DNA of 64,000 nt from JAZDLX01 sp964538455 (GTDB lineage Bacteria; Electryoneota; Electryoneia; Electryoneales; Electryoneaceae): the NCBI GenBank assembly GCA_964538455.1, contig CAZIDZ010000008.1:31598-95597 (forward strand), written 5' to 3'. Positions 43,564 to 51,922 of the stretch are shown one piece after another. The translations under genes and the position numbers were made by a program. Within the stretch, counting starts at the first letter, position 1. Each line of letters starts with the position of its first letter. The notes below the pieces were generated by a model, which was not told the origin of the DNA, did not search any database, and saw nothing but the letters and a program-made list of their open reading frames with translations.

Positions 43564-44901
43564 CTAGAGTGTGAGATGAAACGTCGCCCCCTCCCCAGCC
43601 TTTGACTGGACGGACAGCGTTCCCTTGTGAAGGCGCATGATTTGCCGTGAGAGGGATAGCCCAATCCCTGTCCCTTCCTCGCGAGTGGTGAAAAATGGGA
43701 CGAAAACTTTCTCCAGTTCATCCTCCGGTATTCCGGGGCCGTTGTCCTGCACCGAAAGGCGCGCCCGGCCGCGTGAGTCGATGGCAGCGGTCACGTTCAG
43801 CCTCGGCTCCGCCACACCCGACAGCGCCTGCAAGGCATTCGTGATCAGGTTGATCATCACCTGCTCGATCAAATCGCGGTCGGCGATCAGCTCGAAGGTG
43901 GACGGGTTGCTGCAGAAACGGGCCTCGATGCCTCGCTCGTCGAGGGTTTGGCGGAAGAATGTTTCCAGCTGATCGAGAAACTCGTTGATCTCGAATCGAC
44001 TCAGGTTCGGTTTCGGAATTTTATAAAGGCTGCGGAATGCCTCGACGAAATTGAGCAATCCCTTCGACCGGTTCCGTATAGTCCGCACCGCCAGCCGCGC
44101 GTCCTCGAGCCTCTCCCCGGAATCATCGGGAACCATCTCCTGTTCAAGCAGCTCCCCGGTTGTGCCCGCGAGCGAAGCGATGGGAGTGATCGTGTTGCGA
44201 ATCTCGTGAGTGAGCACGCGAATCAAGTTCTGCCACGCCGACAACTCCTTTTCCTCGAGTTCGCTTCCGATATCCTGGATGCTGACGAGCATCAACCGCC
44301 TGCCCTGCCGTTTGAATTGTGTAGCCCGAACGGCGAGTTGAAGCAGGTCGCCCTCGTCCATCATTTTGACAACCCGCTGCTCCCCGGGGTGCAGCGTCAG
44401 CAGCGTTTTCACCAGGTCCTCGCTGGACGACGCGAGCTGCTTCACGTTGCGGAGACGGTTCACCTTGAACAATCGTTTCGCGGCGGAGTTAACCAGGTCG
44501 ATCTCACCGGCGGCATCGTACGCGATCAGCGCAATGCCAACGTGCTGAACGACTGTCTCCAGGTAGAGCATCTGCTCCTCGCGTTGGGCGCGGACCATCC
44601 GGAAATCGTCCATGATGCGTGTGAATTCTTCGTTCAGCTGTTTCGCGAAGATGCTGCGATGGTTGGAAAATGTTTCGAAGAAATCCTCGTATTTCACCGC
44701 TTCGAGGAACCGCGTGAGATCCCGCTCGATGCGCTCCACGTAACGGATCAGTCCCCAGATCTGCCCGATCAAGACGACGGCGAGCACGAACACAGTCATT
44801 ACATAGCTGGTTTTGGCGAAGACGTAGAACAGGACGGCCAGGTTCAGGATGATCCCGACCACACGCAGGAGTACACCGGCTCGAAAACGGTTATAGACCA
44901 T
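43564..44901 (-). CDS. NtrY-like membrane sensor histidine kinase
   Basis: This 445-residue protein has two membrane helices (about 9-28 and 33-52), a linker and a PAS-like domain (about 115-225, LETVVQHVGIALIAYDAAGEI). The kinase core has H-box VLTHEIRNTITPIASLAGT, N-box QVMINLITNALQAL, G1 DNGPGIPEDEL, F-box FVPFFTTREEGTGIG and G2 GIGLSLSRQIM. It has almost no periplasmic part, so the signal is probably membrane or cytoplasmic. The start overlaps the regulator's stop by 11 bases. It is the last gene of the exporter operon and should phosphorylate the NtrC-like regulator. Confidence 0.93.
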   Translation of the reverse strand: MVYNRFRAGVLLRVVGIILNLAVLFYVFAKTSYVMTVFVLAVVLIGQIWGLIRYVERIERDLTRFLEAVKYEDFFETFSNHRSIFAKQLNEEFTRIMDDFRMVRAQREEQMLYLETVVQHVGIALIAYDAAGEIDLVNSAAKRLFKVNRLRNVKQLASSSEDLVKTLLTLHPGEQRVVKMMDEGDLLQLAVRATQFKRQGRRLMLVSIQDIGSELEEKELSAWQNLIRVLTHEIRNTITPIASLAGTTGELLEQEMVPDDSGERLEDARLAVRTIRNRSKGLLNFVEAFRSLYKIPKPNLSRFEINEFLDQLETFFRQTLDERGIEARFCSNPSTFELIADRDLIEQVMINLITNALQALSGVAEPRLNVTAAIDSRGRARLSVQDNGPGIPEDELEKVFVPFFTTREEGTGIGLSLSRQIMRLHKGTLSVQSKAGEGATFHLTL

Positions 44902-46273
44902 ACTTTTCTATCCGCCGGTAGAGGGAGGTCCGTGTCAACCCCAAGTCCTCCGCGGCGCGGGAGATGTTGCCTCCATGTTTTCGAATCGCCTTGAGAATCA
45001 CCGAGCGTTCCACATTCTCGAGGTTGAACGAATCGAGATCGACGCCGTCGCCGCCCAAATCCTCCGCGGCCGCAAAGAAAAAGTCCGTAGGCTGCAGGAC
45101 CTTGGCATCACTCATGATTACGGCGCGCTCGATGGCGTGCTTCAGCTCGCGAACATTTCCCGGCCAGTTGTAACGCTCCAACTTGCGCAGCGCGGGCGAA
45201 CTGACGGAAATCCCATCCCGCCTGTATTTCCTCCCGAAATGTTCAAGATAGTGTTTGACGATCAGCGGGATATCGCTGCGCCGGTCGCGAAGTGGAGGTA
45301 GCTGGATTTCCACGGTGTTAATCCGGTAGAGCAGATCCTGGCGGAATTGCTTCTGCTGAACGAGGTCATACAACGGAGTATTGGTCGCAGAGATGAGGCG
45401 AATGTCAACGTTGCGGGGCGTGTTGCTGCCCACTCGCACGACCTGCCGGTTTTCCAGCGCCGTCAGCAGTTTCGCCTGATGGGCCGGAGTCAGGCTTCCG
45501 ATCTCATCGAGGAAGAGTGTGCCCTTTGAGGCAACTTCGAAACGGCCCGGCCGGTCCTGCTTTGCATCGGTGAACGCTCCCCGCGTGTGCCCGAACATCT
45601 CCGACTCGAACAGATTCTCGCTAATCGCCCCCATGTCCACCGAGATGAAAACCTCATCCCTTCTCGGACTGTTGCGGTGGATAGCCCTGGCCACCAGCTC
45701 CTTCCCGGTGCCGTTTTCGCCCTGGATCAGGACATTGGCGTCGGTCTTCGCGACTTTTTCGATGGTCTCGAACACCTGGAGCATGACCGAAGATTTGCCG
45801 ACGATATCCTGGAAATTCTGCTCGATGTCTTCCGAGAGTTGACGCTGCCTCTGGCGCAGGGTTGTCACTTCGCTGCGAGATGTACGGAGCTTGAGAGCGG
45901 CGTTCACCGTGGCCAGCAACTTCTCATTCTGCCACGGCTTCAGCACAAAATCCACCGCGCCTTCCCTGATCGCACGGACGGCGGTTTCCACGTCGCCGTA
46001 GGCGGTGATCATCACCACCACGGCCGCCGGGTCCCGGGTCAGGATCTGGTCCAGCCAATGAAACCCCTCCCGCCCCGACGTCGAATCCTTGCCAAAGTTC
46101 ATGTCGAGGAGGATGACGTCATAATCCGCCTCTCGCATGCGCACGGGAAGATTGTCGGGATTGCTCTCCGTGTGCACGTACTCCGCGTGAGATTTCAGCA
46201 ACAGGCGCATTGCGGTGAGAATGTCCTCGTCGTCATCCACGACCAGGATTCTACCGCGTTCTCCGTTCAGCAC
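44891..46273 (-). CDS. NtrC-family sigma-54-dependent response regulator
   Basis: The protein has 460 residues. The receiver domain has VVDDDED, phospho-Asp in VILLDMNFG and KPWQN. The AAA+ domain has Walker A GENGTGKELVARAIH, a GAFTDA loop (a variant of the sigma-54-contacting GAFTGA), Walker B GTLFLDEIGSL and an arginine-finger region RQDLLYRINTVEIQLP. The C-terminal Fis-type helix-turn-helix reads GGNISRAAEDLGLTRTSLYRRI. I chose GTG 46273 because GGAGG sits five bases before it; in-frame ATGs at 46312 and 46357 lack a spaced ribosome site. It should activate sigma-54 promoters, probably including that of its own operon. Confidence 0.93.
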   Translation of the reverse strand: MLNGERGRILVVDDDEDILTAMRLLLKSHAEYVHTESNPDNLPVRMREADYDVILLDMNFGKDSTSGREGFHWLDQILTRDPAAVVVMITAYGDVETAVRAIREGAVDFVLKPWQNEKLLATVNAALKLRTSRSEVTTLRQRQRQLSEDIEQNFQDIVGKSSVMLQVFETIEKVAKTDANVLIQGENGTGKELVARAIHRNSPRRDEVFISVDMGAISENLFESEMFGHTRGAFTDAKQDRPGRFEVASKGTLFLDEIGSLTPAHQAKLLTALENRQVVRVGSNTPRNVDIRLISATNTPLYDLVQQKQFRQDLLYRINTVEIQLPPLRDRRSDIPLIVKHYLEHFGRKYRRDGISVSSPALRKLERYNWPGNVRELKHAIERAVIMSDAKVLQPTDFFFAAAEDLGGDGVDLDSFNLENVERSVILKAIRKHGGNISRAAEDLGLTRTSLYRRIEKYGL

Positions 46274-46349
46274 TCGATCCTCCACGTCAACCTCTTCATT
46301 CGGCGATATCATCCTCGCAGGGAGCGAATACGCACCCCACCTCCCCAGC

Positions 46350-48725
46350 TCATTCATAGTGCAACGTCGTCACCGGGTCCAGATTCGCCGCGCGCCAGGT
46401 GACGGCAACGACCACCAACAGCGATATCAACAACACCCCCGCTCCCGTCAACAGGAACGGGACAACCGTCAACTCGATGTGATAGGGGAAATTCTGCAGC
46501 CAGCTCTTCAGCGCGAACCAGGAGACCGGCCAGGCGACGAGATTCGCGATCACTACAGGAATGGCGAAGTCACGTGCAAACAGTCCGATGATCCGGGCGG
46601 CATCCGCGCCGAGCACCTTGCGCACGCCGATCTCTTTCTTCCTGCGCTCGGTGACAAACGCGGTCAGCCCGAGCAGTCCGAGCGCCGCGACGATCAAAGC
46701 CAGCGAGGAGAATCCCGTGAGGATCTCGCTCAGCCGGTTCTCCGCGCGATAGGCGTTCTCAAGCGCATCGTCGAGGAAGGTGTACTCGAGTTCCATACCC
46801 GGTTCGTATTTCTTCCACACGGTCTGCAGAAAGTCGACCACCTCTTTGACAGGTCCCGGCGAGATGCGCAAGGCGACGTACCTCCGGTCGAACATGTTGT
46901 TCGGGCGAAGGGTGCCGATTACCACCGGCTCGGTCTCGTGGTAAAGCGGACGGATATTGAAGTCGGCGAGAATGCCGACCGCTTCGCCAAAAGGTCCACC
47001 TCCGTAAATTGTCATCCTCGGGTCTTTCGCGGGATCGATTCCTATCGCATCGGCCGCGGCTTTGTTGATTAAAAAGACGTCTTTCCGCTTCTCGTCGTCG
47101 GCATTGAACGTGCGGCCCCAGAGGAGTTTCAAGCCGAGGGTTTTCTCGAGGTCGGAATCGCCGAAGATGGCGAAGATGCCCATCGTTTCGTCACGGTCGC
47201 GCATGGCTGGAGTCTGGATCGACCAGCCTCCCCCATCCACCTTTCCGATGATCCGTGATACTACACTCGCGGAAACGATGCGTGGATTTGACTCGAAATC
47301 GGCCTTCAACGCTTCCGCTTTCTGCTTCACCTGATCCGTCCGCATCCGGACGTATATGAGGTTCTCCCGTTCAAAACCGATGTCGCGATGCTGCATGAAC
47401 CTGAGCTGACGGAAAACGGTGATCGTCCCGATGATCATGGCGACAGTCAGGGTAAACTGAGTCACCACGAGCACGCGGCGAAAGCCGCTCTTTGTCCGTC
47501 CCGTAGCTGCGTCACCCTTCAACGTTCGAGCCGGCGTATGGGAGGAAAGGAAGAATGCTGGATAGATCCCGGCGAGAACTCCGACGAGCACGGCGAAGAG
47601 CACGATACCGAGCATAAACAGCGGTTCGGTGAATAGCGGAATGGTGAATGGACTGTCGGCGAGATTCGTGAACCAGGGAAGCATCAACTCGGCGAGCACT
47701 AGGCCGAGAATTGTTGCGATCAGGGTAACGAGCACCGATTCGCCGAGGAACTGCGCGATCAACGCCCGGCGCGTTCCACCCATCACCTTGCGCAGGCCGA
47801 TCTCCCGCGCCCGCTGGACGCTTCGTGCGGTCGTCAGGTTGACGAAGTTCATCATCGCGATCGCGAGGATAAACGCTCCAACCAGCGCAAAAATCGTGAT
47901 GCGGGTGTAGTCGCCGTTAAGGTGAAGGCCGAGCAACGGTTCAAGGTAGGGTTTCATCTCAGCAGGCATCTCGCCGTTGTACTGTCGCGCGATAAAATCG
48001 GGGAGCTTCGCCTCAAGCGCCTTCGCGTCCGCACCATCCGCGAGCAGCAGATAGGTCGGGAAATTGAACGTGTTCCAGTAGCTGAGCAGATCGAAGTCAC
48101 CCCATGCAAAATCGGGCGTGCGGAAGGTTTCCATCGAGAGCAACAGGTCAGGTCGCAGGTAGCTGTTGGAGGGAAGGTCTTTGTACACCGCGACGACCTC
48201 AAAGGGAGTCTTGCTGTCGAAGTAGATCGTTTTGCCAAGCGGGGATTGAACGCCGAACAACTTGTTCGCGGTGGATGCACTTAGAGCGACAGTGTTCGGC
48301 CGCTGCAATCCGGCCATCGGATCGCCCGCCTCCACCGCCACGGTGAAAATGGAGAAGAACGAGGGATCGGCGAAGTTCGCATCAACGAGGTACTTTTTAT
48401 CCCCCACGAGGAACGGCGCTTCACCCCAGTGCCGCACCCGTACAAAATCCTCAACCTGCGAGAATTCCTTGACCGCTTCGGGTCCAAATCCGGGCTGTGC
48501 CTCGCCGATCCGTGTCCACTTTCCACCCCAGTAGAGATCGTAATCCGCGAGCACGATTCGTTTGGCGTTCCTGTTGTATCGATCGTAGCTCAACTGGTAG
48601 CGAATGAACAGGGCGAGCAGCAGTACAGTCGCGATGCCGATGGCGAATCCGCTTATATTGATGGCCGAATATCCCTTGCTGCGCCACAAGTTGCGCCATG
48701 CGATTTTCAGGCTATTTGAAAGCAT
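46350..48725 (-). CDS. ABC transporter permease, MacB/FtsX type (two FtsX modules)
   Basis: The protein has 791 residues. Layout: an N-terminal membrane helix (about 21-42), a periplasmic MacB-like domain, three helices (about 275-400) ending in the FtsX module, a second helix (about 425-445) with another periplasmic domain, and three final helices. Conserved cytoplasmic coupling motifs are REIGLRKVMGGTRRALIAQF and KEIGVRKVLGADAARIIGLF, plus a C-terminal RAANLDPVTTLHYE. Such permeases use mechanotransmission to move substrates from the periplasm outward or to remodel lipoproteins. With the adaptor and the ATPases it forms a MacAB-like exporter. No outer-membrane TolC gene is present in the operon. 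Confidence 0.92.
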   Translation of the reverse strand: MLSNSLKIAWRNLWRSKGYSAINISGFAIGIATVLLLALFIRYQLSYDRYNRNAKRIVLADYDLYWGGKWTRIGEAQPGFGPEAVKEFSQVEDFVRVRHWGEAPFLVGDKKYLVDANFADPSFFSIFTVAVEAGDPMAGLQRPNTVALSASTANKLFGVQSPLGKTIYFDSKTPFEVVAVYKDLPSNSYLRPDLLLSMETFRTPDFAWGDFDLLSYWNTFNFPTYLLLADGADAKALEAKLPDFIARQYNGEMPAEMKPYLEPLLGLHLNGDYTRITIFALVGAFILAIAMMNFVNLTTARSVQRAREIGLRKVMGGTRRALIAQFLGESVLVTLIATILGLVLAELMLPWFTNLADSPFTIPLFTEPLFMLGIVLFAVLVGVLAGIYPAFFLSSHTPARTLKGDAATGRTKSGFRRVLVVTQFTLTVAMIIGTITVFRQLRFMQHRDIGFERENLIYVRMRTDQVKQKAEALKADFESNPRIVSASVVSRIIGKVDGGGWSIQTPAMRDRDETMGIFAIFGDSDLEKTLGLKLLWGRTFNADDEKRKDVFLINKAAADAIGIDPAKDPRMTIYGGGPFGEAVGILADFNIRPLYHETEPVVIGTLRPNNMFDRRYVALRISPGPVKEVVDFLQTVWKKYEPGMELEYTFLDDALENAYRAENRLSEILTGFSSLALIVAALGLLGLTAFVTERRKKEIGVRKVLGADAARIIGLFARDFAIPVVIANLVAWPVSWFALKSWLQNFPYHIELTVVPFLLTGAGVLLISLLVVVAVTWRAANLDPVTTLHYE

Positions 48726-48751
48726 CGGCTCCCTTTACCCATGCCGTATGG

Positions 48752-49429
48752 TTATACCGGACTGTCGGATTCGACGCGACCGTCCAGCAGTTCGACGATC
48801 CGGTCGGCGTACCGCGCCCACTCCTCGTTGTGCGTCACCTGGATGATCGTGGTTCGCTCTTCCTCATTCAGTTTCTTGAGCAGGTCCATGATCTCCTTTC
48901 CCTGGCGGCTGTTGAGGTTTCCGGTCGGTTCGTCCGCGAGGATCAGTTTCGGGCGCGTGATCAAGGCGCGAGCAATCCCGACGAGCTGCTGCTGGCCGCC
49001 GGAGAGCTGGCTCGGAAAGAGATCCTTCTTGGCGACGATCTGGAAACGGTCGAGCATGTCGTTGACGAGCCCTTTGCGTTCGGAGCTTTTCACCTTCTTA
49101 TACAGCAACGGGGTTTCGAGGTTTTCGTAAACCGTCAGATCGTCGATCAGGTGGTATTGTTGAAAAACGAATCCGATGTGTTCGCGGTGGATCTCGGTCC
49201 GCTTCTTCTCATTGAGCTTGTGCACGGGCTGATCGTAGAAGAGGTATTCCCCGCTGCTCTCGCTGTCCAGCATACCAAGGATGTAGAGCAGGGTCGATTT
49301 TCCCGCACCCGAAGGTCCCATCACCGAGAGGAATTCTCCCTCCTCGACGGTCAACGACACATCCTGCAGGACGTAGGTCTTGACAAAACCATTGGTGTAG
49401 TACTTGAAGAGGTTCTGGATCTCGATCAT
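48752..49429 (-). CDS. ABC transporter ATPase (MacB/LolD type), first of two
   Basis: The protein has 225 residues from ATG 49429. Walker A GPSGAGKST, Q-loop VFQQYHLID, signature QLSGGQQQLVGIARAL, Walker B LILADEPTGNLNS and switch His in VTHNEEWARYAD are all present. It should energise the FtsX-type permease, whose gene follows after 26 bases. The signature reads LSGGQQQL rather than the more common LSGGQQQR. Adjacent to a second, related ATPase gene. Confidence 0.93.
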   Translation of the reverse strand: MIEIQNLFKYYTNGFVKTYVLQDVSLTVEEGEFLSVMGPSGAGKSTLLYILGMLDSESSGEYLFYDQPVHKLNEKKRTEIHREHIGFVFQQYHLIDDLTVYENLETPLLYKKVKSSERKGLVNDMLDRFQIVAKKDLFPSQLSGGQQQLVGIARALITRPKLILADEPTGNLNSRQGKEIMDLLKKLNEEERTTIIQVTHNEEWARYADRIVELLDGRVESDSPV

Positions 49430-49565
49430 TGTGGCTCCCGGGTGGATTCGCATCCGCTTGAGATCTCACACAGCCGTGAAACAGGCTATGCGCGCCGCAC
49501 TGGACACTGCCTGGACCGGACGAACGATCACGGCGGGTACGGCGCGCATCAGAGTCGCCGGAGGA

Positions 49566-50255
49566 CTAGAGAAGCTGGTGCTCGTTGACGTTTTCCGTCA
49601 CCACATGGCCGTCGAAGAGATGGATGATCCGGTGCGAATATTCCGCGTCCGACGGCGAGTGGGTCACCATGATCACCGTCGTCCCGGTTTCGTTGAGGCT
49701 GGTGAGCAGTTTCATCACCTCTTCACCGTGGGCGGAGTCAAGGTTTCCTGTCGGCTCGTCCGCGAGAATCATCTTGGGCTTGGCGACAACGGCGCGCGCG
49801 ACCGCCACACGCTGCTGCTGGCCGCCGGAAAGCTGTTGCGGGAAGTGGTTTTTTCGATGCATAATCTGCATGTTTTCAAGCACTTCCGAAACCCGGGACT
49901 TGCGCTCGTTGGCGGGAACGCCGAGGTACAGCAGGGGCAGTTCGACGTTCTCGAAGACGGTCAGTTCGTCGATCAGGTTGAAGCTCTGGAAGACGAAGCC
50001 GATGTTGGCCTTGCGCAGGTTGGCGCGCTGGCGCTCGCTGAATCCCGAAACCTCCCTGCCGAGAAAGTGATACTCCCCCTCCGTCGGATTGTCGAGCAAT
50101 CCGAGCAGGTTCAGCAGGGTGGATTTTCCGCACCCGGAGGGCCCCATGATGGCCACGAACTCGCCCTCGTTGATTTCGATGTTGACACGATTCAGGGCGG
50201 TGGTTTCCACCTCTTCGGTGGTGTAGACTTTTTTCAGGTCGATTGTTTTGATCAT
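49566..50255 (-). CDS. ABC transporter ATPase (MacB/LolD type), second of two
   Basis: This 229-residue protein has Walker A GPSGCGKSTLLNLLG, VFQSFNLIDELTVFENVELPLLY, signature QLSGGQQQRVAVARA, Walker B MILADEPTGNLDS and VTHSPSDAEYSHRIIHL, all typical of the MacB/LolD group. Two ATPase genes with one large permease imply either a heterodimer of nucleotide-binding domains or two alternative partners. It lies between the adaptor and the first ATPase gene. Confidence 0.95.
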   Translation of the reverse strand: MIKTIDLKKVYTTEEVETTALNRVNIEINEGEFVAIMGPSGCGKSTLLNLLGLLDNPTEGEYHFLGREVSGFSERQRANLRKANIGFVFQSFNLIDELTVFENVELPLLYLGVPANERKSRVSEVLENMQIMHRKNHFPQQLSGGQQQRVAVARAVVAKPKMILADEPTGNLDSAHGEEVMKLLTSLNETGTTVIMVTHSPSDAEYSHRIIHLFDGHVVTENVNEHQLL

Positions 50256-50354
50256 CCCTGGCCTCCTCGTTGCCGGCAGCTGCGCGCTCCGCTCACGGCC
50301 GCTACGGACTTTTATGGACTGAACTTTGTTTTCCGTTGGACGGCTTGAACAACG

Positions 50355-51608
50355 TTATCGTTTCAGTACAAGCCGATCGACATCGCCGAAGGTGTCGTAG
50401 CTCGACGTGATCACTTTCTCGCCCGGCTCCAATCCGTCGAGCACCTCGTAGTACTGGGGATTCTGGCGGCCGATCTGGATATGCCGTTTCACCGCGTAGT
50501 CGCCGCCCGAGCCGACGACATACACCCACTGCCCGCCGGTGCTCTGGTAGAATCCTCCGCGCGACAGCAGAATCGCCTCGTTGCTCCCGCCGAGTTCGAG
50601 CCGGATGCGAACGGTCTGGCCGCGGCGGATCCCGCCTGGCTCCTTACCATCAAACTCCAGATCGACCTCAAACCGCCCGTTGACCACTTCCGGATAAACC
50701 TTGGTGATCGTCAGGTTATAGGTGTTGTTGTCAAAGTCAAACTCGCCCTTCAGTCCCGTCTGGATGCGGGCGATGAAGTGTTCGTCGATCCCCGCACGCA
50801 CCTTGAATCCGTCGAGCATGTCCACCTGGCCGAGGCGCTGTCCGGACGCCTTCGACTGGCCCACTTCGGCGTTGAGGCTTGTCAACTGCCCGCGAATCGG
50901 CGAGCGCAGCGTCAGCTTGTCCTGCCGCTCCTTGATCAACTCGAGATTGCTCCGCATTCGATCCACACCCTCCTCGAGCTGCTCGATTTGCGCGCTGCGG
51001 AAAGTGCTGTCGATCCGGTGGTTCTCGAGCGTGAGCGTGCGGCGCTGCTGCAGGTAGTGGTACTGATCCCGCGAATCCTCGTATTGAATCTTGCTGATCA
51101 GGTTCTTGTCGTAAAGTTCCTTATCCCGCTGGAACGCCCGCCGCTGATCGGCGATCTGGTTGTCCAGCTCCAGTAATGCGGACTTCAGGGAGAGCTCATT
51201 CTGCTGCATCGAGAGGCGCGTGTTGCGAAGGTTGTTGATCTGTTGGAACAGTTCCGCCTCGCGGTACATAATGTCGAGCAGCAGGTTGGTGTTGGTCAGG
51301 CGGAGGATCGGCTGCCCCTCCTTGAGCACCGCACCCTCCTCGACGAACAACGTGTCGACCTGCCCTCCTTCGACGGCGTCGAGATACACGGTTTTCAACG
51401 GCATCACGGTGCCGTTGGCGGGGATATAGTCGAGAAACAGCCCCCGCTGAACGTCGGATATCGTCAACCGGTCCGCGTGGACATTCAGCCTGCTCTCATG
51501 GCTGGCAAAGACCAGGCTGTAGACGATTGCAGCGAGCACGAGCGCACCAAACGCGTACATCGCAATTTTCTTCGGAGGCCATTTTTTCTTCTCGATGATA
51601 CGATCCAT
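50355..51608 (-). CDS. Periplasmic adaptor (HlyD/MacA-like membrane fusion protein)
   Basis: The protein has 416 residues from ATG 51608, preceded by GAGGATCG. It has an N-terminal membrane anchor (about 15-35, KKIAMYAFGALVLAAIVYSL). The lipoyl half-motif follows (PANGTVMPLKTVYLDAVEGG, then VEEGAVLKEGQPILRL). A long coiled-coil hairpin spans about 105-225 (LFQQINNLRNTRLSMQQNEL and later helices), and the second lipoyl half reads LRSPIRGQLTSL. The C-terminal beta-barrel follows. It bridges the inner-membrane exporter to an outer-membrane channel. First gene of the operon and directly downstream of the sigma-54-type promoter. Confidence 0.93.
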   Translation of the reverse strand: MDRIIEKKKWPPKKIAMYAFGALVLAAIVYSLVFASHESRLNVHADRLTISDVQRGLFLDYIPANGTVMPLKTVYLDAVEGGQVDTLFVEEGAVLKEGQPILRLTNTNLLLDIMYREAELFQQINNLRNTRLSMQQNELSLKSALLELDNQIADQRRAFQRDKELYDKNLISKIQYEDSRDQYHYLQQRRTLTLENHRIDSTFRSAQIEQLEEGVDRMRSNLELIKERQDKLTLRSPIRGQLTSLNAEVGQSKASGQRLGQVDMLDGFKVRAGIDEHFIARIQTGLKGEFDFDNNTYNLTITKVYPEVVNGRFEVDLEFDGKEPGGIRRGQTVRIRLELGGSNEAILLSRGGFYQSTGGQWVYVVGSGGDYAVKRHIQIGRQNPQYYEVLDGLEPGEKVITSSYDTFGDVDRLVLKR

Positions 51609-51641
51609 GATCGATCCTCTTTTTCGCCCGGCACGGTTACG

Positions 51642-51659
51642 CATGCGAACCGCGTGCCT
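51642..51659 (-). promoter_or_regulatory. Candidate sigma-54 (-24/-12) promoter
   Basis: The minus strand reads AGGCACGCGGTTCGCATG. It has GG at -24 and GC at -12 with exactly ten bases between, and differs from TGGCACG-N4-TTGCA at two positions. Transcription would begin about 20 bases before the adaptor ATG. The same operon encodes an NtrC-like sigma-54 activator. Confidence 0.6.
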
Positions 51660-51709
51660 CTTTCCCGGCCATTAATTTTATTGAAATTACATTTTCCAGG
51701 CGGAGGTAG

Positions 51710-51730
51710 AATGTCCTCTTCAAGGACATT
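51710..51730. promoter_or_regulatory. Candidate NtrC-type activator binding palindrome
   Basis: AATGTCC-TCTTCAA-GGACATT is a perfect 7-7-7 palindrome, centred about 70 bases upstream of the -24/-12 promoter. That is the usual place for an enhancer site of a Fis-type helix-turn-helix activator. The site is seen; its binding protein is inferred from the operon. Confidence 0.5.
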
Positions 51731-51922
51731 ACCTGTTCGAAATCGTACACTCCGCTTTGCAGCGAGAGCAAGCGTCTCGGCTCAAAATACCTAAATTTTC
51801 GACACTTCATGGAACATTAACGCACACCCCGCGTATCCTCAGCGAACATTTTGAGGCGCCTCGCCTTGAACACTACCTTCCCTGCATTCGTCGTTTCGTC
51901 GCAACCGTGGAGGAGTAATTAA

